DNA from: Kitasatospora cinereorecta
Lineage (GTDB): Bacteria; Actinomycetota; Actinomycetes; Streptomycetales; Streptomycetaceae
Length of the DNA stretch: 64,000 nt
Direction of reading: 5' to 3'
Assembly (NCBI RefSeq): GCF_024172095.1
Contig: NZ_JAMZDX010000001.1
Span: forward strand, 276,001-340,000
Both the position numbers and the translations under genes were made by a program. Shown here one piece after another: positions 1 to 8,576 of this stretch. The notes beneath the pieces were generated by a model. The model made no database searches. It was not told the origin of the DNA and saw only the letters and a list, made by a program, of their open reading frames with translations. Each line of letters begins with the position of its first letter. Positions within the stretch are counted from its first letter, which is position 1.

Positions 1-762
1 TTCTCGCTGCTGGTCGCCTCCATCCTGGTGCAGGACCTGGTCCGCCGACGGGCCACCGACGACGACCTCACCCGCACCGTCGCGATCATGGAGGAGCTGG
101 CCGTCCGCTCCCGCACCACCCGTCGCATGGGCCGCGACGACGGCGCGCTGCGGCTGCACGACCCCGGCGTGGTGCTCACCCTGTACGGCTCCGAGGAACT
201 CGGCCCGCTGCTGCGCTGGGCGGTCTCCGACTTCTCTGCCCAGCTGCTCAAGCGCAGCCTGCAACTCGGCGGCCTGTCCCGGAACATCGGTGCCCACGAC
301 CGGCTGATCCGCCTCGCCGAACGGGTCATGGACCACCTCTGGCAGCGCCGGATCGGCGACGGCCCCGGCACCCTGCTCTGGGACGACCTGAGCGCCGCCT
401 ACCCCGAGACCGTGCCCCGCCCGCCCCGGCTCGCCTGGAACATGACCGAGCGGGTCACCGAGTGCCTGGTGGTGGCGGCCGGCGTGATCGGGCAGACCCC
501 GATCCGCAGCCCCCGGCTGATCGAGGTCGCCACCGACCTGCTCAGCGAGGCGGACCACCTGCTCGACAAGGAGATGATGCAGCTCAGCGCGGGCGGCTTC
601 CGCTCCGTCCAGGACACCCTGCACGAGGCGGAGGTCCAGCTCCAGCGCGCCCGCCGGATCGTCCGCGACCGGCCCGGCACCGCCTGCGCCCTCGCCCTGG
701 ACGTGCTGGCCAAGCTGGACGGCCTGGCCGCCGCCCGCCGGGCCGCCGGCGGGAGGGGCTGA
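1..762 (+). CDS. SCO2524-family protein, 3' part only
   Basis: The reading frame is open from the first base of the window to the TGA at 760-762, so this is the C-terminal 253 residues of a longer protein. The visible part is soluble, rich in Arg, Leu and Ala, and largely predicted helical (for example SEADHLLDKEMMQLS and the AEVQLQRARRIVRD stretch). There are no membrane segments and no catalytic motif I recognise. Only three bases separate it from the variant P-loop gene, so the two are almost certainly co-transcribed. I assign it to the SCO2524 family mainly by position next to the SCO2523-type gene; the family has no known function. An internal GTG at 28 could be mistaken for a start, but the open frame upstream argues for a truncated gene. 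Confidence 0.6.
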   Translation, partial: FSLLVASILVQDLVRRRATDDDLTRTVAIMEELAVRSRTTRRMGRDDGALRLHDPGVVLTLYGSEELGPLLRWAVSDFSAQLLKRSLQLGGLSRNIGAHDRLIRLAERVMDHLWQRRIGDGPGTLLWDDLSAAYPETVPRPPRLAWNMTERVTECLVVAAGVIGQTPIRSPRLIEVATDLLSEADHLLDKEMMQLSAGGFRSVQDTLHEAEVQLQRARRIVRDRPGTACALALDVLAKLDGLAAARRAAGGRG

Positions 763-765
763 ACC

Positions 766-1686
766 GTGCTGGTCTTCGCCACCTCCGACAAGGGCGGCAC
801 CGGACGGTCCGTCACCAGCGCCAACATCGCGTACCGGCGCGCCCTGCTCGGCGACGACGTCTGCTACCTGGACTTCGACTTCGGCTCGCCCACCAGCGCC
901 GCCGTCTTCGACGTGCCGAGCGCGCTGCGCGGCGTCGACCAGGCCGGGCTCCACTCCTACCTGCGCGGCAACGTCGCCGAGCCCAAGCGGGTCAACGTCT
1001 GGTCCGAGTCGGACAGCGCCAGCCTGCGCAACCGGCCCTCCGGCAGCGGCCAGCTGGTGCTGGTCCCCGGCGACCGGGGCGGCGGCGAGTTCGTCACCGG
1101 CGGGGACGCCGTCCGCCGCTGCACCGAACTCTTCCTGCGGCTGGAGGAGGAGTTCGACATCATCCTGGTCGACCTCAGCGCCGGCCGCTCGTACGCCGCC
1201 GAGATGGTCCTGGAGGCCACCTCGCGGCCGGAGCTGGCCGAGGTGGTCACCCGCTGGCTGGTCTTCCACCGGTGGACCCGCCAGCACATCATCGCCGCCT
1301 CCGGCCTGGTCTACGGCGACCGCGGGATCATGGCGGCCGGCGCCGCCCGCGGCCACGACGAGGACACCCTGCGCGACTCCGTCCGGTTCGTCCGGGCCGC
1401 CGTGCCCGACCCCTCGTCGCCGATGTTCACCCAGCTGCGGCCCGCCCAGGCGGCCTGGCTGCGGGCCTGCCACGAGGACCTCACCCGGCTCGCCTCCCAG
1501 CACCGGCTGGGCCAGACCCTGGTGCTCGGCACCGTCCCGCTCGACCCGGTGCTGCAGTGGCAGGAACAGCTGATCACCGACGACGACGTGCTGGCCTCCC
1601 GGGTGGCCAACACCGAGACCGCCGAGGCCTTCGCCGCCCTGGCGGTCGCGCTCACCCACGACCGGGCGTGGGAGTCCCCGCTCTGA
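766..1686 (+). CDS. SCO2523-family variant P-loop ATPase-like protein (ParA/Mrp fold)
   Basis: A 306-residue protein starting at GTG 766, with GGAGGGG at 751-757 about 8 nt upstream. The N-terminus (LVFATSDKGGTGRSVTSAN) has the layout of the deviant Walker A of MinD/ParA ATPases, KGGxGKS/T. The first lysine of the motif is kept, but the P-loop lysine before the Ser is Arg (KGGTGRS, residues about 10-16). A following strand CYLDFDFGSP matches the switch I/A' region, and DIILVDLSAGRS (about 130-141) fits Walker B. This is the signature of the SCO2523 'variant P-loop' family. Function is unknown; it may bind nucleotide with little hydrolysis. It sits inside the SCO2521-2524-like gene run. Confidence 0.8.
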   Translation: MLVFATSDKGGTGRSVTSANIAYRRALLGDDVCYLDFDFGSPTSAAVFDVPSALRGVDQAGLHSYLRGNVAEPKRVNVWSESDSASLRNRPSGSGQLVLVPGDRGGGEFVTGGDAVRRCTELFLRLEEEFDIILVDLSAGRSYAAEMVLEATSRPELAEVVTRWLVFHRWTRQHIIAASGLVYGDRGIMAAGAARGHDEDTLRDSVRFVRAAVPDPSSPMFTQLRPAQAAWLRACHEDLTRLASQHRLGQTLVLGTVPLDPVLQWQEQLITDDDVLASRVANTETAEAFAALAVALTHDRAWESPL

Positions 1687-1742
1687 CCACCGCTCGGTGA
1701 CTCCCGCCCGGCCCACGTCGATCGCTAGGAGTGAGCAACACC

Positions 1743-2702
1743 GTGGACACCACGTTCCGCGAGGTCTCGGCCGACCCGCGCACCGCCTCAGTCCCGCTCT
1801 CCCACCTCTCGCTGGAGATCGGGCACCTCTACATGGACGACTTCGCCGCCGGGCCCGCCCGGCTGCGCGAACAGTTCGCCCGGGTCAAGCCGTGGGCCGA
1901 CGCCGCCCGGGCCGCCTGCACCGCGCCCGCCGGACGGCGGCCGCGGATCTCCACCTGCTTCCTGATCGACGACTACTTCACCCGTTTCTCCAGCCCCGCC
2001 GAAGTGGTGCCCCAACTGATCGCCGAGGCCGAGGCGTGCGGGCTGACCATCGACTACCTGGCCCGCGAGTCGGCCTGCGCCGAGACCGACGGCTGCCACC
2101 CCGCCCGGCTGGTGGAGTCCCGGCTGGTCGAGTCCCCGCCGCCCGGCACCAACGGCTCCCGGCCGCCGACCACCGCCACCGGCTGGCTCTCCAACGGCGA
2201 GCGCTCCCCGGGCCTCGACCACCTGCTCGCCGAGGCGATGGGCGGCGACACCGGCTGGCGGCCGCCGCGCGAGACCGAGGCCCGCCGGCACTCGGTCTTC
2301 CTCGACGTGGAGCTCTGGGACGAGCAGCACGGCCGCCGCACCTGGTCCTGCCCGTACCTGGCCGCGGTCTGGCAGCTGCTGCGGCTCGGCCTGCTCCGCG
2401 ACCGCGGACAGGAGGTGCTCCACCCGGCGGACCGGCCCGAGACCTTCCCACACAGCTGGGACGCGCTGCCGCCGCTGGTGCGGCTCAACCCGCACGCCGA
2501 CCCGTTCGCCGCGTACCGCACCTTCTCGGTGCTGGCCTCCCGCTTCCTGCCGATCGAGCACGCGGTGAAGATCGTGCTGGAGCAGTGGGCGCCGGAGGAG
2601 CCGGTCCTCGCCCAGCTCGCCGAACGGGCCGGACAGGAAGGCGTCCCGCTGCCGGACGACGTCATCGCCCGGGTCGGCTACGTCTTCCACGGACAGCCAT
2701 GA
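1743..2702 (+). CDS. SCO2522-family protein of unknown function
   Basis: About 319 residues. I prefer GTG 1743 as start because GGAGTG (1728-1733) lies 9 nt upstream; an in-frame GTG at 1731 overlaps that Shine-Dalgarno and is less likely. The protein is soluble with no export signal. It has acidic patches (STCFLIDDYF, about residues 74-83) and a long central region rich in Pro, Glu and Arg, and ends near PDDVIARVGYVF. The ISTCFLIDDYF strand followed by Asp-Asp hints at an alpha/beta enzyme fold, but I recognise no catalytic set. Its last four bases overlap the next gene (ATGA), so the two are translationally coupled. Family naming rests on order beside the SCO2523-type gene. Confidence 0.6.
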   Translation: MDTTFREVSADPRTASVPLSHLSLEIGHLYMDDFAAGPARLREQFARVKPWADAARAACTAPAGRRPRISTCFLIDDYFTRFSSPAEVVPQLIAEAEACGLTIDYLARESACAETDGCHPARLVESRLVESPPPGTNGSRPPTTATGWLSNGERSPGLDHLLAEAMGGDTGWRPPRETEARRHSVFLDVELWDEQHGRRTWSCPYLAAVWQLLRLGLLRDRGQEVLHPADRPETFPHSWDALPPLVRLNPHADPFAAYRTFSVLASRFLPIEHAVKIVLEQWAPEEPVLAQLAERAGQEGVPLPDDVIARVGYVFHGQP

Positions 2703-3664
2703 GACCCGACAAGCCGGGGGAGGGCCCGGCCGTGCTGCTCGGGGAGGTTCGTACCGGACTGCTCCAGCACTCCGTCGAACTGCCGCTGTCGGCCACCGAC
2801 CGGCTGCTGGGACTGCGCCACGGCGAGCGGGTCCGCTCCTCGCAGCGGCCCAACGTCCAGGCCCACTCGCCGGACCTGCTGACCGGCGTCGACTGCGCCC
2901 TGGCCACCGGCTCGCACCGCTCGGTCCGCGGCGTCGGCACCGTCACCGCCCGGGCCGTGCTCACCGAGGGCCGGGTGCTGCAGGCCTCCGTCCGCGCCCG
3001 GCTCGCCGCCGCCGAGGGCGCCCAGCGGCTGCCCTGGAGCCACTACCTGGCGCGGCCCGGCACGGTCGAGGTGATCGGCCGGGCCGAGGCCCCCGCACTC
3101 GCCGACGGCCACCTGACCGCCGGGCCGGGCGCGACCCTCGACCTCGGCGCGATCGCCGAACGGATGCTCACCGGGATCCAGGGTGGCGGCGGACTCGACC
3201 GCCGCGCCCCGTTCCGCTCCCGGCGCATCCGGCTGCGCTGGACCGCCGTCCGGGCCGACCTGGCCGGCGAGGCACCCGGCGGCCGGCTCACCGTCGAGGA
3301 CGACACCCTGCGCACCCTGCGGCTCACCCTGGACCGGATCGACCCGGCCGAAGTGACCGCCTTCTGCGAGGACCTCGCCCTGCACGACTGGCTGCTGTCC
3401 ACCCTGGGCAGGCTGATCGAGCGGAGCGGACTCGGCTCCGATCCCGGCCCGGGGCCGGTCCTGAAACTCCGACCCGCCGTCAACCACCTCATGCACCTGT
3501 GGATGCCGGGGGCCCGGGTGGCCCGGCCGCTCGCCCCCCTGTGGGACGGGCTGGAGACCCGGCCCGGATTCAGCCGGCAGTGGGCGGCGGCCGTCCAGCG
3601 CGTCCGCGACCATCTCGCCCTCCAGGCCGTCGGCCTGCACGCACAACCCGTCCGCAAGGACTGA
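2699..3664 (+). CDS. SCO2521-family protein of unknown function
   Basis: A 321-residue soluble protein from ATG 2699, overlapping the stop of the preceding gene by four bases. It opens with VLLGEVRTGLLQHSVELPLS (about residues 11-30), a beta-rich segment, then GERVRSSQRPNVQAHS, and has a Trp-rich C-terminal helical part ending in LHAQPVRKD. I see no membrane segment, Cys cluster or known active-site motif. It is the fourth member of the gene run and is followed after a 70-bp gap by a two-TM protein. The SCO2521 name is by resemblance of neighbourhood; biochemical role unknown. Confidence 0.6.
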   Translation: MRPDKPGEGPAVLLGEVRTGLLQHSVELPLSATDRLLGLRHGERVRSSQRPNVQAHSPDLLTGVDCALATGSHRSVRGVGTVTARAVLTEGRVLQASVRARLAAAEGAQRLPWSHYLARPGTVEVIGRAEAPALADGHLTAGPGATLDLGAIAERMLTGIQGGGGLDRRAPFRSRRIRLRWTAVRADLAGEAPGGRLTVEDDTLRTLRLTLDRIDPAEVTAFCEDLALHDWLLSTLGRLIERSGLGSDPGPGPVLKLRPAVNHLMHLWMPGARVARPLAPLWDGLETRPGFSRQWAAAVQRVRDHLALQAVGLHAQPVRKD

Positions 3665-3734
3665 CAGGACAACAGGGCCCGACGGGCCACGGGGGACACC
3701 GCACCAGCACCAGTCAATCGGGGGAGCAATGGAG

Positions 3735-4649
3735 ATGCGTCTGACACCGGCCCTGCGCCGGATCCTCACCAGCGCCGGCACCGGCGCCCTCACCTTCGTC
3801 ATCAGCCAACTCGGCGACCAGGACGTCAGCGTCAGCATCATGCTGACCACCGTGCTCGGCGCCACCGTCCTGATCGCCGACTTCCTGGTCTCCTTCGAGC
3901 GCAAGCTCTCCGCCCACGAGGGCGCGCTCGACCGGCACACCCGCGAGGTCGAGCACCTGGTCGACCAGGGCTTCGCCCGGATCAACAAGGCCACCGCCCT
4001 CTACAGCCGACTGGAGGACTCCAAGCTGGACATCGACGCCATCGACCGGCTGGTCCGCGGCGCCGCCCAGATCGGCGGCCAGCCCGACATCGTCCACATC
4101 TTCGCCCAGCGCGTCGTCGGCCGGGTGGCCGGCCTGATGGAGGGTCTGCAGGCCGGCGAGGCCGGCTACGACGGCGAGGACCGCGACTGGATCCTCACCC
4201 TCACCGACAGCGCCACCCTCTCCATCGACGCCACCAGCACCGCCGTCGACACCAACTTCTGGAACTCCGAACTCGGCCTCAGCTACCTGCAGTCCCAGCG
4301 GGAGGCGATCAGCCGCCGGGTGAAGATCCGCCGCGTCTTCATCCTCGACAACCCCACCGACGCCGAACTCGAGGAGGCCCGCCGGGTCGGCCGGGCCCAG
4401 GCCGCCCTCAACGTCTCCGTCCGGGTCGTCGCCACCAAGGACCTGCCGCCCTCCGCCCGGCTCGGACCGATGATGGACTTCATCGTCTTCGACCAGGCCA
4501 TCAGCTACGAGGTCACCCCCGGCCTGCCCTCCGGCCTGGAGAGCCAGCCGATGATCGCCTCCACCCGCCTGGTGCTGCGCCCCGACCGCGTCAACCGGCG
4601 GATGCAGCGCTTCAACGACCTCTGGAACGCCTCCGAGCCCGTCGAATAG
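3735..4649 (+). CDS. Two-TM coiled-coil protein with C-terminal alpha/beta domain, function unknown
   Basis: ATG 3735 is preferred over ATG 3729 because GGAG at 3723-3726 lies 8 nt before it and only 2 nt before the other. The 304-residue product has two N-terminal hydrophobic segments (about residues 10-26 and 31-54), then a heptad-like charged helix (ERKLSAHEGALDRHTREVEH onward, about 54-110). The C-terminal domain contains a Trp/aromatic start (FWNSELGLSYL), an ISRRVKIRRVFILD strand, and MDFIVFD. That strand order recalls catalytically degenerate phospholipase-D-like domains, but no HxK motif is visible, so this is only a suggestion. It follows the SCO2521-type gene in the same direction after 70 bp and may be its membrane partner. 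Confidence 0.6.
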   Translation: MRLTPALRRILTSAGTGALTFVISQLGDQDVSVSIMLTTVLGATVLIADFLVSFERKLSAHEGALDRHTREVEHLVDQGFARINKATALYSRLEDSKLDIDAIDRLVRGAAQIGGQPDIVHIFAQRVVGRVAGLMEGLQAGEAGYDGEDRDWILTLTDSATLSIDATSTAVDTNFWNSELGLSYLQSQREAISRRVKIRRVFILDNPTDAELEEARRVGRAQAALNVSVRVVATKDLPPSARLGPMMDFIVFDQAISYEVTPGLPSGLESQPMIASTRLVLRPDRVNRRMQRFNDLWNASEPVE

Positions 4650-4716
4650 CCCACCCCGTAGACTGCACGCGTCCGTCGGCCCGTGCCCCGCAGCTGCGCT
4701 CAGGAGAATGCCCACC

Positions 4717-6000
4717 ATGACCGAGACCGCCGTCGAGAGCACCGCCGACGTCATCGTGGTCGGCGCCGGTCCGGCCGGTGCGACCACCGCGTACTACCTG
4801 GCCCAGGCGGGCCTCGACGTGCTGCTGCTGGAGAAGACCGAGTTCCCCCGGGAGAAGGTCTGCGGCGACGGCCTGACCCCGCGCGCCACCAAGCAGCTGA
4901 TCGACATGGGCATCGACGTGTCGGTGGAGAACGGCTGGCTGCACAACAAGGGCCTGCGGATCATCGGCGGCGGCGTCCGGCTGGAGCTGGACTGGCCCGA
5001 GCTCTCCTCGCTGCCCGACTTCGGACTGGTCCGCAAGCGGGCCGACTTCGATGAGATGCTGGCCCGTCAGGCGGTCAAGGCCGGCGCCCGGCTGTACGAG
5101 AACTGCAACGTCACCGGGCCGGTGATCGACGGACGGACCGGCCGGATCACCGGCGTGACCGCCAAGCTCGGCGACGAGAAGCGCGAGGTCACCTTCTCGG
5201 CCCGGCTGGTGGTCGCCGCGGACGGCAACTCCACCCGGCTCTCGCTCGCCATGGGCCTGCACCGGATGGAGTCCCGCCCGATGGGCGTCGCCTACCGGAC
5301 GTACTTCACCTCGCCCCGCCACCAGGACGACTACCTGGAGTCCTGGCTGGAGCTGTGGGACACCCGGGGCGGCCAGAAGAAGCTGCTGCCCGGCTACGGC
5401 TGGATCTTCGGCATGGGCGACGGCACCTCCAACGTCGGCCTCGGCATCCTCAACTCCTCGCCCGCCTTCGGCGACCTCAACTGGCGCGAGGTGCTCAAGA
5501 GCTGGTGCGCCTCGCTGCCCGAGGAGTGGGGCTACACCCCGGAGAACATGACCGACCCGATCCGGGGCGCCGCCCTGCCGATGGCGTTCAACCGGCAGCC
5601 GCACTACACCCGCGGCCTGCTGCTGGTCGGCGACGCCGGCGGCATGGTCAACCCGTTCAACGGCGAGGGCATCGCCTACGCGATGGAATCCGGCCAGATC
5701 GCCGCCGGCGTCGTCGTCCAGGCGCTCGCCCGGATCACCGACGCCGGCCGGGAGAAGGCGCTGGCCCGCTACCCGCAGGTCCTCAAGGAGACCTACGGCG
5801 GCTACTACACGCTGGGCCGCGCCTTCGTGAAGCTGATCGGCAACGACAAGGTGATGCGGATCGCCGCCGAACACGGCCTCACCCACCCGCAGCTGATGAA
5901 GTTCACCCTCAAGCTGCTCGCCAACCTGACCGACCCGCAGGGCGGCGACGCGATGGACCGCCTCATCAACGGCCTCACCCGCATCGCCCCGCGCGCCTGA
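4717..6000 (+). CDS. Geranylgeranyl reductase family FAD-dependent oxidoreductase
   Basis: A 427-residue flavoprotein. ATG 4717 is chosen because AGGAG (4702-4706) is 10 nt upstream; the earlier ATG 4708 almost touches it. The N-terminus carries the FAD dinucleotide fold DVIVVGAGPAGATTAYYLA (about residues 11-29). Then come EKVCGDGLTPRA, the group motif, and VGDAGGMVNPFNGEGIAYAM (about 305-324), which closes the flavin site. These are typical of the GGR/MenJ/ChlP family that reduces isoprenoid double bonds. Its position directly upstream of complex I, with a polyprenyl synthase downstream of that operon, makes partial saturation of the menaquinone side chain the most likely role (inference). 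A halogenase or hydroxylase role is less likely given the motifs. Confidence 0.85.
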   Translation: MTETAVESTADVIVVGAGPAGATTAYYLAQAGLDVLLLEKTEFPREKVCGDGLTPRATKQLIDMGIDVSVENGWLHNKGLRIIGGGVRLELDWPELSSLPDFGLVRKRADFDEMLARQAVKAGARLYENCNVTGPVIDGRTGRITGVTAKLGDEKREVTFSARLVVAADGNSTRLSLAMGLHRMESRPMGVAYRTYFTSPRHQDDYLESWLELWDTRGGQKKLLPGYGWIFGMGDGTSNVGLGILNSSPAFGDLNWREVLKSWCASLPEEWGYTPENMTDPIRGAALPMAFNRQPHYTRGLLLVGDAGGMVNPFNGEGIAYAMESGQIAAGVVVQALARITDAGREKALARYPQVLKETYGGYYTLGRAFVKLIGNDKVMRIAAEHGLTHPQLMKFTLKLLANLTDPQGGDAMDRLINGLTRIAPRA

Positions 6001-6026
6001 CGCCACCGCCCGACGCCACCGCCCGA
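6001..6026. repeat. Two tandem copies of a 13-bp unit
   Basis: The unit CGCCACCGCCCGA occurs at 6001-6013 and again at 6014-6026, directly after the stop codon of the flavoprotein gene. It looks like replication slippage in GC-rich sequence; no function is implied. Confidence 0.7.
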
Positions 6027-6104
6027 CGCGACCGGACGGGCTGCGCCGCTGCACGATCGTGCAATGCCCGACGCGGCTTGTCAGGGCGGTGTCAGCATGG
6101 CGCG

Positions 6105-7430
6105 ATGAGGGTCATCAACCGCGACTACACCGCCCTGCTGGCCGGTCAGGCCGTCTCGCAGGCAGGCGACTTCGTCTTCGACACCACGCTCGCGCTGTGG
6201 GTCGGCACCAGGCTCCTCGAGGGCCGCTCGTACGGGCCGGCGGCGGTGGCCGGGCTGCTGGGGTCGGTGGCGGCCGCGACGCTGGTGGTGGCCCCGGTCG
6301 CCGGCGTGTTCGTGGACCGCTGGGACAAGCGGCGGACCATGCTGGCCGCCGACGCCGTCCGGGCGGTGCTGATCGGGCTGCTGGCGGTGCTCGCCTTCCT
6401 GCCTGCCGGCACGCTCGGGACGGGCCCGACGGTGGTCGTGGTGTACGCGGTGGTGTTCCTGGCCGCGGGTGTCGCGCAGTTCTTCAACCCGGCGAAGTTC
6501 GCCGTCATCGCGCAGGTGGTCGACCCCGCGGACCGCACCCGGGCGGCCGCGCTCGGGCAGTCGACGCAGGCGATCGCCTCGATCGCCGGGCCGCCGCTGG
6601 CCGCGCCGCTGCTGATCGGGCTCGGGCCGGGGTGGGCGCTGGTGATCAACGCGGGTTCGTTCGTGGTGTCGTACCTGCTGGTCCGCACCGTGCGGCCGCG
6701 GCCGGTGGCCGCGCCGGCGGGGGCGGGGGCCGGAGCGGGGGAAGGGCCGGGCGAGGGCTTCCTCGCGGAGCTGGTGTCCGGGCTGCGGGTGGCGTTCGGG
6801 AGCCCGACGGTGCGGGTGCTGCTGGTGACCCTGGTGCTGGTCGCGCTCGGGGTCGACGCGCTGAACTCGTTGAACGTCTTCTTCGTCACCGAGAACCTGC
6901 ACACCGACGCCCGGTGGCTCGGCACGCTGGAGATGGCGACCGGCCTCGGCCTGGTGGCGGGTGTCGTGGTGGCCACCCGGCTCGGCGGGCGGATCGGCCA
7001 CTGGCGGGCGCTGTGGCTGAGCCTGCTGCTGATCGGCGCCGGTCTGGTCGGGTACTCGCGGCTCTCCTCGCTGGGGGCGGCGCTGGTGCTGATGTTCCTG
7101 CTCGGGGTGCCGGTGGCGGTGCTGAACACGGCGTTCTCGCCGGTGCTGCTGGCGGCCGTGCCGGGCAGCCACCTGGGCCGGGTGGTGGCGGTGGTCAACC
7201 CGGTGCAGCACCTGGCCAACCTGGTCGGCGTGACGTCGGCCGGCTGGCTGGCCTCCACGGTGCTGCGCGACTTCCACACCGAGGTGGCCGGGGTGCAGCT
7301 GGGCCGGATCGACACCGTGCTCGCCGGTGCCGGGCTGCTGGTGGTGGCGGGCGGGGTGTACGCGGCGCTGGCGGGGGAGCGGACGCCCGTACCCGCGGCG
7401 GCGGCGGTGGTGGTCCCGGCGGCCGACTGA
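6105..7430 (+). CDS. MFS transporter
   Basis: A 441-residue integral membrane protein from ATG 6105. It has the 12-TM alternation of the major facilitator superfamily. The N-terminal signature VINRDYTALLAGQAVSQAGD and the loop FVDRWDKRRTML between TM2 and TM3 are typical of the MFS_3/TetR-efflux-like group. The linker PAGAGAGAGEGPGEG (about residues 205-219) divides the two halves. Substrate cannot be read from sequence; drug or metabolite export is the usual role. It lies 104 bp after the flavoprotein gene and converges with the DUF2278 gene. Confidence 0.85.
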   Translation: MRVINRDYTALLAGQAVSQAGDFVFDTTLALWVGTRLLEGRSYGPAAVAGLLGSVAAATLVVAPVAGVFVDRWDKRRTMLAADAVRAVLIGLLAVLAFLPAGTLGTGPTVVVVYAVVFLAAGVAQFFNPAKFAVIAQVVDPADRTRAAALGQSTQAIASIAGPPLAAPLLIGLGPGWALVINAGSFVVSYLLVRTVRPRPVAAPAGAGAGAGEGPGEGFLAELVSGLRVAFGSPTVRVLLVTLVLVALGVDALNSLNVFFVTENLHTDARWLGTLEMATGLGLVAGVVVATRLGGRIGHWRALWLSLLLIGAGLVGYSRLSSLGAALVLMFLLGVPVAVLNTAFSPVLLAAVPGSHLGRVVAVVNPVQHLANLVGVTSAGWLASTVLRDFHTEVAGVQLGRIDTVLAGAGLLVVAGGVYAALAGERTPVPAAAAVVVPAAD

Positions 7431-7458
7431 CCGGCGGAGCCGGTGGGCGCCCGGGGGG

Positions 7459-8190
7459 TCAGAGCGGGTGGCCGTCGTTGTCGGTGGTGAGGGACTGGGT
7501 GTTGAACCGGATCTGCCACACCACGACGCGGCCGTCGGGGTGTTCGCAGACGACGGCGCCGTCCTGCCAGATGCCGTCGGTGTCCCACCACTGGCTGCCC
7601 GCCGGGTCGCCCTGGTTGAGGTGGACGTCGTGGACGCCCAGGCCGGTGGCGAAGGACTGGCCGAAGACGTAGATACGGGTCGCCGCGCGTACGTGCGGGT
7701 CGAGCACGTCGAGGGCGTTGTCGCCGTCGCTGGCGGTCCAGGGGAAGAGCCGGAAGGCGTCGGCGCGGCCGAGCCGGGCGGCCAGCCGGTCGGCGCCGCT
7801 CGGGCCGAACACCGGGTCGCCCGGCGCCGGACGGCGCCACAGGGCGAGCAGCCGGCGCAGCAGCGCCTTCAGCCGGGTCAGCCAGTCGGGGTCGCGCAGC
7901 ATCGGGCTGCGGATGTAGTCGAGGGCGCCGGAGGAGGGGGTGGAGGCCAGCGGGTGGAAGCCGTCGGCGAGGGCCCGGACGCCTGTGATGTCGATCGTCC
8001 GTAAGTCGTCCACCACGCGGTACGAGACGCCGACGCTGTCGGGGGCGTCCACGTCCAGTGCGGTCTGGTAGATGCCCTGCGGCGTGCTCAGGGCGAGGTG
8101 GCCGTGGTACCAGTGCCCGAAGTCGTGCGTGGGGTCCCGGGTGAACGACTGGAAGGTACCGATGGCCACGCCGTACCGGGGGAGAGCCAT
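7459..8190 (-). CDS. DUF2278 (YukJ-like) family protein
   Basis: A 243-residue protein read leftward from ATG 8190. It begins LPRYGVAIGTFQSF and contains HDVHLNQGD (around residues 185-195) followed by a QDGAVVCEHPDG segment, the landmarks of the DUF2278/YukJ family. These proteins are soluble and uncharacterised, and are sometimes found beside defence or stress genes. There is no signal peptide or membrane segment. Its promoter must lie within the 503-bp region shared with nuoA, from which it diverges. Confidence 0.75.
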   Translation of the reverse strand: MALPRYGVAIGTFQSFTRDPTHDFGHWYHGHLALSTPQGIYQTALDVDAPDSVGVSYRVVDDLRTIDITGVRALADGFHPLASTPSSGALDYIRSPMLRDPDWLTRLKALLRRLLALWRRPAPGDPVFGPSGADRLAARLGRADAFRLFPWTASDGDNALDVLDPHVRAATRIYVFGQSFATGLGVHDVHLNQGDPAGSQWWDTDGIWQDGAVVCEHPDGRVVVWQIRFNTQSLTTDNDGHPL

Positions 8191-8494
8191 GCCTCAAGTC
8201 TGATCGCGTCGGCGGCCGGGGGCATCCCGTGGTCGCCACGTTCGACCCGGACGACCTGGGCACTCGTGAGCTTGTGAACGAAGGGTCAAGCGGCCGCCCC
8301 GGGACGTCGCACGCCCGGGTGAGGGCCTTTATCACGTCAACATGATCACTCCGAAATTTGCTTGCCGTGCCCCGGGATTGATATGGGCGAACCCCTCTGA
8401 CCAGTCGCTTCACCAATGAATGCGACGGATTGTGTCCATTTGCCTGCTCTGTGTCGACCGATTGCGACTTGATCGGGTTTGCGGCTTGTGTGGG

Positions 8495-8543
8495 GTGGCG
8501 CAGATCACAAAGATCGTCGGGAACTGCGTGTCGCAGATCACAA
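8495..8543. repeat. Two 16-bp direct repeats, possible activator sites
   Basis: GTGGCGCAGATCACAA at 8495-8510 and GTGTCGCAGATCACAA at 8528-8543 differ by one base and are spaced 33 bp start to start, about three helical turns. Each carries GTG-N8-CAC half-sites, close to but not matching the Streptomyces Crp consensus GTG-N6-GNCAC. The same-face spacing suggests a protein binding twice. Confidence 0.6.
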
Positions 8544-8576
8544 GCCGACAGGCATAGGATGCGCTCGATCCAGGCT

